Shown here one piece after another: positions 58,036-64,000 of a DNA stretch of 64,000 nucleotides. Origin of the DNA: Molossus alvarezi (lineage: Eukaryota > Chordata > Mammalia > Chiroptera > Molossidae). The position numbers and the translations under genes are program-made. The notes under the pieces are model-generated. The model had not been told where the DNA came from. It made no database searches and saw nothing but the letters and a program-made list of their open reading frames with translations. The first letter of the stretch is position 1, and each line of letters begins with the position of its first letter. The stretch is taken from positions 1-64,000 of the forward strand of contig JBAWUJ010000087.1 of the NCBI GenBank assembly GCA_037176705.1, given 5' to 3'.

Positions 58036-58812
58036 AGTCATGGGTCAGGTACAGACCCTTCTGTCAATGGAGGATTGTATGGACCATGTGGTCCTGTAAG
58101 GTTACAATGGGCGATAAGCAATATTTGCTTGTGATGTTGAGAGAAGGGACCCAACTCAATGTTCGCTCACTGCCGGCTCTGGGTGCTTGGAATAGATGGG
58201 GGCTCAGCACGTTGTCCACACCTGTGCTCACCTGCAGCTAGAGCTCCCTAGGATTGAGGGAGGGGAGCCTGGGAGCCCACCCACCCCTGTACACACACAC
58301 ACACACACGTGCACAAACTCAGTTCCCTCCCCCTCAGTGTCTTTTTCTCTCTCTTTCCTCCCAGTCTCATTGCTCGCTCGCTCTCTGTCTCTCTCTGTCT
58401 CACTGTGCCCCCTTTTACTATTTTTCCTTTCATGTTTTAACTCTCTGGGTCTCCTGCAGTTCCTTCTGTCCTTTCTCTCCTCCTCCCCCCCTCCCCCTAC
58501 TTGTGTTGTCCTCCTACTGTGGCTCCCTCCACAGCCCATACACTTTATCTTTTATATATTTTATCTTGTATGTTTACTGTATCTATTCTATGCTTAGATA
58601 CACAAGGGCTTACTGTTGTGTTACAGCTGCCAACAGTATTCAACGCAGAGATATGCTGCTCAGGCCAGGAGCCCAGAGGCCTGCACCATGGAACCCAGAG
58701 CTTACTGGGCTGTATCGCCTTGGTGAGTGTGCCTCTATCATGTTCACATGATGATGAAATCACATAACAATGTGTTTCCCAAAGCCTGTCCCTGTTGTTA
58801 ATTGGTGAATGA
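58036..58812 (-). mobile_element. MER2-like DNA transposon (Tigger group), interrupted
   Basis: Two segments in the order expected for a reversed MER2: 58036-58105 (AGTCATG start, TGGACCATGTGGTCCTGTAA) and 58536-58812 (TATGCTTAGATACACAAGG, GTTACAGCTGCCAACAGTAT, CATGTTCACATGATGATGAA, ending CTGTTGTTAATTGG). Between them lie 430 bp of inserted or unrelated sequence. MER2 is an ancient non-autonomous mariner/Tigger-type element; the assignment is from recalled consensus wording. Confidence 0.6.
58285..58480. repeat. CA dinucleotide and CT-rich simple repeats
   Basis: A short (CA)9 run at 58293-58310, followed by TCTCTC/CTCGCTCGCTCTCTGTCTCTC pyrimidine-rich sequence to about 58480. It lies inside the sequence that splits the MER2-like element. 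Confidence 0.8.
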
Positions 58813-59097
58813 ATGTACAATACACACACATCCAGGTTTCAATAGCAAATCACTCATTAGACTAACAATTGGAAAGATTCAAACTAAATGGAAAAGATAA
58901 TTGCTGGATGACAGAGATATTAGAATGATCTGACAAAGATTTTAAAACATCCATGATAAATGCTTCAATAAGCAGTTATGAGCACACTTCACCAAATAAA
59001 AAATTAAAATCTCAGCAAAGACATGGAATCTTAGTAAAGAGACGTAGATGTAAGAAAAAAAAAAAGAGGAATTTTAGAACAGAAAAACATAACTAAA

Positions 59098-59308
59098 GCC
59101 TGGCAGATGTGGCTCAGTGGTTGAACTTGGTCTCATGCACCAAAAGGTTACCAGTTTGATTCCTGGTCAGGACACATCCCTGGGTTCTGGGTTTGATCCC
59201 CAGTAGGAGTCATCCAGGAGGGAGCCGATCTTTGGTTTTCTCTCTCTCTGTGTCTCCCATTTTCTCTTTTTCTGTCTCTAATATCAATAAAAACATATTT
59301 TTAAAAAA
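59098..59308 (+). mobile_element. VES-type SINE, plus orientation
   Basis: tRNA-related head with A-box-like TGGCTCAGTGGTTGAAC and B-box-like GTTTGATTCCTGG, a CT-rich body and an A-rich tail. Imperfect 17 bp target-site duplications AGAAAAACATAACTAAA (59081-59097) and AGAAAAATACAACTAAA (59309-59325). Confidence 0.85.
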
Positions 59309-59650
59309 GAAAAATACAACTAAAATAAAAAGCACCATGGATTAGATGGATTCAACATCAGAATGGAGCAACAAAGAAAAAAAAAATTGGTGACCTGGAA
59401 GATGGAACAAGAAACAACCCAATTGCAACAACAGAGAGAAAGTCAACTAACCCCAGGGACCTATGGGAATATAACAAATGTGTAAAATTTGTATCATTTT
59501 GTCCCCAAAGAGGAGGAGAAGGAAAAAGGAACTGAAGTGACTAAAAACTATAAAAATTGGCAAGATACACAAATCTACAGATACAAGAAGCTCATAAAAC
59601 TTCACACAGAATAATCCTAAAGAAATCTATGTCAAGATACATCATCATAA

Positions 59651-59900
59651 GTCCTGGCCGGTGTGTTTCAGTGGTTAGAGTGCTGGCCCATAGATTAAAG
59701 AGTTGTGGGTTTGATTCCTGGTCAAGGGCAAGTACCTGGTTTGCTGGTTAGATCCTGGGCCTGATCAGGTTTGGGCAGGAGGCAGCCAATCAATGTGTCT
59801 CTCTCACATGGATGTTTGTTCCTCTCTCCTTCTCTCCCTTCCACTCTCTAAAAACCAATGGAAAAAAAATATCCTCTGGTGAGGATTAACAACAACAACA
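59651..59900 (+). mobile_element. VES-type SINE, plus orientation
   Basis: Starts GTCCTGGCCGGTGTGTTTCA, with TTAGAGTGCTGGCCC and B-box-like GGGTTTGATTCCTGG, then the CT-rich body and an A-rich tail containing (CAA)n. Likely degraded target-site duplication AGATACATCATCATAA / AGATACATTGTAATTA around 59635-59650 and 59903-59918. Confidence 0.85.
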
Positions 59901-60434
59901 AAAGATACATTGTAATTAAACTTCTAACAAAACAAACCTGTCAACTCCAATCCTATACTCAAGATAACCTCCAAGAGAAAATATCTTCCGAGAATGGAGA
60001 GAAAATTTGGAGGTCCTCAGATGAAGAAAAAATAAGAGAATCCATCACCAGCAGACTTGGTTAAAAGAAAGCCTCTAAACAGAAAGGAAATTAAAAAGGC
60101 AGGAACCTTCAAATGGGAAGACAGAAGAAAGGAATGCATGGTGAACAAAAATGTGGGTAAAACAGTAGATGTTTCTCCACTTGTCTTATAAATTACACTT
60201 GTTGGTTGAAGCGAAACTTATAACCTTGTCTAATTTGCTCTAAATTCACAAGGAGACACATTTTAGGCAATTTTATTATAAAGTGTGCAGGTAAAGGTTT
60301 GTAAAGAGAGGTCGGCTTTCTGTGCTGCACCCCAACTAGTAAAACCATGACACGGATACACTGGGGTAAATTGTGCACAAGGAGTATACTACCCAGAAGA
60401 ACAAAGTGGGGAGAATCTGTCCACCTGACTTGTT

Positions 60435-61310
60435 TTGATTTTCCATTGTCATAAGCTGCACAGAACATAAAATCGACCATCTTGATTGTCTTCCCAACTG
60501 TAACTGTTCCCATTAGACATGCACTGCCCCAGCCCCTGCACCACCATCTACTTTCTGTCTTTATGAAGGCCACTCCTCCAGGGACCCCTCAGTAGTGGAA
60601 TATCACAGTACTTGTCCTTTTGTGACTGGCTGAGCATCAAGTCCTCAGGGTTCATCCGTGTTGTAGCAGGTGAGGGTCCTTTCATTTTAAGGCAGAATCA
60701 TATTCCATTGTATGGAGGAACCACATTTGTTGTTTATCCATCACCCACTGATGGACACTTGGGTTGTTTCCTCCTCCCGACTACTGTGAATATGCTGCTA
60801 TAAACATGGTGGGTGAGTATCTGTCCAAGACCCTGTTTCTTATTTTTTGGGGTGTTTACCCAGAAGAGGGATCAGTGGACCATTCAGTAACTCTTCTTCC
60901 TTCCCGAGGAACCCCCACACTGTTTCCCATGGTGGCTACTCCCTTGACCATCCCCACCGACAGGCACAGGAGTTCTGACTCATCCACTTCCTTGCCAACC
61001 CCTGTGACCTTTTATTCTGGTAGCAGCCATCGTAATGGGCACCAGAGATCACCGGTGGGTTTGCATTGTGTTGCCCTGGTGATGAGTGGTGTCGGAAGTC
61101 CATTGATGTGCCTGTTGGCATCTGGATACCTTCTTTGAAAACATTTCTATTCAGGTTAAATAATCATTTTCAAATCTGTGTGGGTTTTGGTGGTTGTCAA
61201 GCCATAGATCCCTGCTAACAAGTGCACACCTACTGTGCCGCCCCCTGGATGTATATTCTGGACACTGACCCCTTGTCTGGTACATGCCAAGGTTTCCTCT
61301 GGGCCACCAC
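60435..61310 (-). mobile_element. Ancient L1M-type 3' end
   Basis: Minus-strand old L1: 3' UTR wording (CAGAACATAAAATCGACCAT, then GGTTCATCCGTGTTGTAGCA), then the ORF2 C-terminal region (ATATTCCATTGTATGGAGGA, ACTGATGGACACTTGGGTTG, ATGCTGCTATAAACATGG), ending near 61310. Strongly diverged and full of indels. Confidence 0.75.
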
Positions 61311-61374
61311 CTGGCCTCCCTGTTGACACGTCTGCCTGAACGTGAGCATGTGGATGTGGCCATTACATTCTGTA

Positions 61375-62465
61375 CTGTGCAGTGGCAGAGAGTGATCAAT
61401 GGGACGAAGCAGAGAATCCATAAACAAGCGCACATGTGTCCACTGGATTTTGACAAGTGTGTGGGAAAGCAATTTGATGGAACAAAGCCTTTTCAGCAGC
61501 ATGTTAGAGGACTCGGCCATCCACAGGCGGCAACCAAACCAAACCCCCGGAAACCACTTTAATTCGATTCTCACACTTCACACAAACATCAACTGGAAGT
61601 GAACCGCAGATTTAGATGTGAACCATACGCCATCAAATGTACGGGAAGCAGTGTCGGAGGAGCTGTAGGAGGGTGAGGAGTCCTCACGCTAGACAGCGAA
61701 GCCCAGGCCATGAGGAACACAGGTGAATCAGACCTGCCAAAGTAACTTATTTGCTCCTGAGAGAACTGTTAAGAGAGTGTGGACAGAAAAGCACCAATAT
61801 AGGAGAAACTATTTGTCAGCCACACACCTGACAAAGGACGAGCATCTAGACTGTAGAAAGAACTCTCAAAACTCTAACAGTAAAGAAAATCCAGTGGGAA
61901 AATGGGCAAAGCCATGGAGCTAGCCTTTGTGACAGAGGGTGTTTAAAGACCAACAAACACAGCTTTTCACCACCATGCAGACCCAGATGAAAAGCACAGC
62001 AAGGCCTGGTGCACAGCTGTCGGAACGGGGACAGGCCGAGTGCCATGTGCCAGCAGGACGCAGGGAGCCCGGAACTCAGACACGCTGCTCAGAACCAGTG
62101 CTGCCTCCCCAGACACACCGGGTGGTTTCTTAAAAGCCAACATGGGTTCTTTTTATCTGACACTATTGAACCATCAAAGTCACATCAATGAACACTGGGT
62201 TGGTGGTGAGGGGGTCGTGACCAGAACAGTGGGTGTGCCTGGAGGGGGTGCCTAGTGGTGGAGACAGACTGTATCTTGAGGGTACTATTATCAGTCCCCC
62301 AGCTGTTGTGCTGTGCCCCATATTTTCACATGTGTATGTTGCGTATAAACTTGCGAGCTATTACCTTGGGGGGAAACTTGGTAAAGGGTACAAGAGATCC
62401 TGATGTACTGTTTTCTTCAACTTTCTGGAAATTTATATTTACCTCAAAATAAAAAGTTCAGTTAA
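61375..62465 (+). mobile_element. Ancient L1M-type 3' end, plus orientation
   Basis: Sense-oriented ORF2 C-terminal sequence (GATCAATGGGACGAAGCAGA; GACAAAGGACGAGCATCTAG; CCAGTGGGAAAATGGGCAAA), then 3' UTR (ATTACCTTGGGGGGAAACTT; CAAAATAAAAAGTTCAGTTA) with an AATAAA signal near the end. It lies tail-out against the minus-strand copy to its left. Confidence 0.75.
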
Positions 62466-62930
62466 AAATACAAAGGGAGAGAATCAATAATTTCTAGAGA
62501 TATAAAGCTGTCACAGTGTAACAAATTACCCAAAGCTGGCCGACCTAAAGCAGAAAACATGATTGCAGTTTCTGGGGTCTGGAAGTGAGTGCCCTGGGCT
62601 CAGCCTTTCTCAAGGCTGTAGTTGGGGTCACCTTGAGGCTTGACCAGGGCTGTGGGGCTCGCTGTCCCGGTCACTGCACAGGGCTGCTGGGGGGCTCACA
62701 TCTTTCCGCCTGTTGGCATGTTCTGTAGCAACTCCATGCCATGTGGGCCTCTCCGCAGGGCAGCTCAAAACATGGCACTGCTTTCCTAGAGCGATGCAGC
62801 CAGGGCAACTGGTAGAGGGGGAGCGGGTGGAAGGCAGTGCCTCTGGGTGACCCGACCTTCACCCGCCTTCTCTGTTGTATTCATCAGGGTCCGTCCCATT
62901 CAGAGAGCAGTACAGAGAGTGTCCAGAGTC
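62466..62930. other. Unassigned old interspersed repeat
   Basis: 62515-62880 (GTGTAACAAATTACCCAAAG; TTGAGGCTTGACCAGGGCTG; CCATGTGGGCCTCTCCGCAG) has wording I associate with a widespread old mammalian repeat, probably LTR-type, but I cannot name it securely. No coding sequence is recognised. Confidence 0.4.
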
Positions 62931-62959
62931 AGCTCAGGAGCAGCCCATCACTGTGTGCA

Positions 62960-63245
62960 CGCACCCCCACATGCACTCACTCGTACTCATACTCACACAA
63001 GTACTCACACTCACAAACTCACACATTCATGCACACTCACACACACACACACACACACTTATGAACACTTACATCCATGCTCTCATACACGTACTCACAC
63101 TCACAAACTTACACATTCAAAACTCATGCATTCACTCACACACACTTACACATAGTCACATACAAACTCACATGCACACACACACACTCTCTCACACATG
63201 CACGTACTTTCACACACACTCACACAAACTTACACACACATACAT
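62960..63245. repeat. CA/CTCACA-rich simple repeat
   Basis: Imperfect tract of ACTCACAC and ACACAC with longer-period variants (ACTCACACTCACAAACTCACACATTCA occurs twice as a loose ~90 bp unit, around 63000 and 63092). Histidine/threonine-rich open frames across it are artefacts of the repeat. Confidence 0.88.
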
Positions 63246-63484
63246 CTCCTAGCAGTGAACTTGAAAAGAACTGTCCCAGAGTTCCATGCGGTAAACCACA
63301 AACCCCTCTTTCAAGATGCTTATCATAAGCATGAAGAGAAGGAAAGGCAAACCGTGTTCTTAGATAGACAGCTTCAGCTAAGTTGTCTAAACTCATTTAG
63401 CAAACTTAACATTATCTCCATAAAGTGCAACTTTTTACCATGATCTAAATGACTGACTTATGTATTTCACTAGGAAAAAGTAAT
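63246..63484. other. Unassigned spacer
   Basis: About 240 bp of A/T-rich sequence with no gene, repeat or signal that I can support. Confidence 0.35.
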
Positions 63485-63800
63485 TGGCAAGAACAGCTGA
63501 GCATAACCAGGTAAACCTTGAGAAAGAACAACCATAGGAGAGAAGTGGCCATACCAAATGTAAAGATAACATCTTCTACAGGAAGAGACTAAGAAACATC
63601 CATCTGAAAGAAACATGAGAAAAATGGGCAAAAGATATGGATGAATAATTCAATGAAAAATACATTAAAATATGTGAAAAGACACCCAGTCTCATTTAAA
63701 ATGAGAAATGCCAATCCAAGCCACGTGAGACCCCACTGCCCATCCACGGCAGGTGAAATCCGAGTTGGAGCTCGCACTGTGCTAGGAACGCAGAGCGACT
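63485..63800 (+). mobile_element. Ancient L1 ORF2 fragment
   Basis: Plus-strand fragment: GAAAAATGGGCAAAAGATAT followed by an AATTCAATGAAAAATACATT stretch and AAATGAGAAATGCCAATCCA correspond to the ORF2 region preceding the C-terminal conserved block. The first ~100 bp is less certain. Confidence 0.5.
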
Positions 63801-63839
63801 CTTGGCCGCTGTGACCTGTCCACTCCTAAGGAAGCGACC

Positions 63840-63930
63840 TGCAGACACTCACATGCACACATACCACACTTGCACACACACACCACTCACACACACACCA
63901 CACTCACACACACACCTCACTTGCACACCC
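63840..63930. repeat. CA-rich simple repeat
   Basis: CACACA with ACCACACTCACACAC repeats (63846-63928). The remaining bases to 64000 show nothing recognisable. Confidence 0.85.
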
Positions 63931-64000
63931 CGCACTAGATCCCAGCACTGGCCCCCGGCTCTGGACAAGATCAGGGCAGAGGTCTCCTGCTTCCTGGAAG

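Larger units (their letters stand above)
58850..60410 (+). mobile_element. HAL1-like / old L1 ORF1 element
   Basis: Ancient plus-strand L1-lineage element showing ORF1 only. Parts: AGAATGATCTGACAAAGATT and ATCCATGATAAATGCTTCAA (58920-58970); coding remnant TNLQIQEAHKTSHRIILKKS with RYIII (59560-59650), matching the ORF1 RRM; 59940-60065 matching the ORF1 C-terminal domain; then GGCAATTTTATTATAAAGTG (60270) of the post-ORF1 region. No ORF2 follows. Two VES SINEs interrupt it (59098-59308 and 59651-59900). HAL1 versus the ORF1 part of an L1M cannot be settled by eye. Confidence 0.6.

Noticed and set aside
59098..59900. tRNA genes in the plus-strand A/B-box sequences
   Set aside because: The boxes belong to VES SINE heads: no cloverleaf or anticodon stem is preserved, and A-rich tails and target-site duplications follow.
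62960..63252. Histidine/threonine-rich protein
   Set aside because: It is a translation of CA/CTCACA simple repeats, open in several frames.
1..64000. A new defence or biosynthetic system
   Set aside because: No gene cluster, operon structure or intact non-transposon coding sequence is present; the window is vertebrate repeat DNA.

Overview
This is a mammalian, almost certainly bat, intergenic window made nearly entirely of retrotransposon sequence. The bat call rests on six tRNA-derived SINEs that look like the VES family of vespertilionid and related bats, plus young L1 elements of one lineage. I found no intact protein-coding gene, rRNA or tRNA gene, CRISPR array or bacterial feature. Almost all long open frames are decayed L1 ORF1/ORF2 pieces on the minus strand or their antisense shadows.

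Layout. 1-54 kb is a thicket of comparatively young L1s, every sizeable one in minus orientation (3' end left, 5' end right). Bases 1943-22905 hold a tandem array with a ~5.4 kb unit: an L1 lacking much of its endonuclease domain, about 200 bp of non-L1 flank, and a TATC-type microsatellite. A near-full-length L1 (11176-17590), itself hit by a VES SINE, sits inside the third unit. Another near-full-length L1 lies at 23095-28913. From 29241 to 39028 there are internally deleted L1s: one without the reverse transcriptase core, one that is essentially ORF1 only, and one without endonuclease. At 39029-50380 an L1 is split by a younger full-length L1 (42941-48760) with 15 bp target-site duplications. 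That younger copy keeps a 489-codon reverse transcriptase frame, but its ORF2 is broken elsewhere.

The only host-gene homology I recognise is two decayed copies of first exon plus splice donor of a KCNK1 (TWIK-1)-like two-pore potassium channel gene (1113-1462 and 33430-33786). Each is followed by a GC-rich minisatellite and then the same junction into L1, so the pair is a segmental duplication, not two retrocopies.

54-64 kb is older and more mixed: a GC-rich stretch with one well-formed candidate exon (54780-54909), a second copy of the RT-core-deleted L1, an interrupted MER2-like DNA transposon, a HAL1-like ORF1-only element carrying two VES SINEs, ancient L1M pieces in both orientations, and CA-rich simple repeats.

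The most interesting material is the set of structurally distinct, internally deleted L1s, above all the two RT-core-deleted copies with the same deletion but different 3' flanks. They suggest non-autonomous L1 derivatives mobilised in trans. Family names and boundaries are from reading and memory, without alignment; most L1 boundaries are good to about 10-30 bp.
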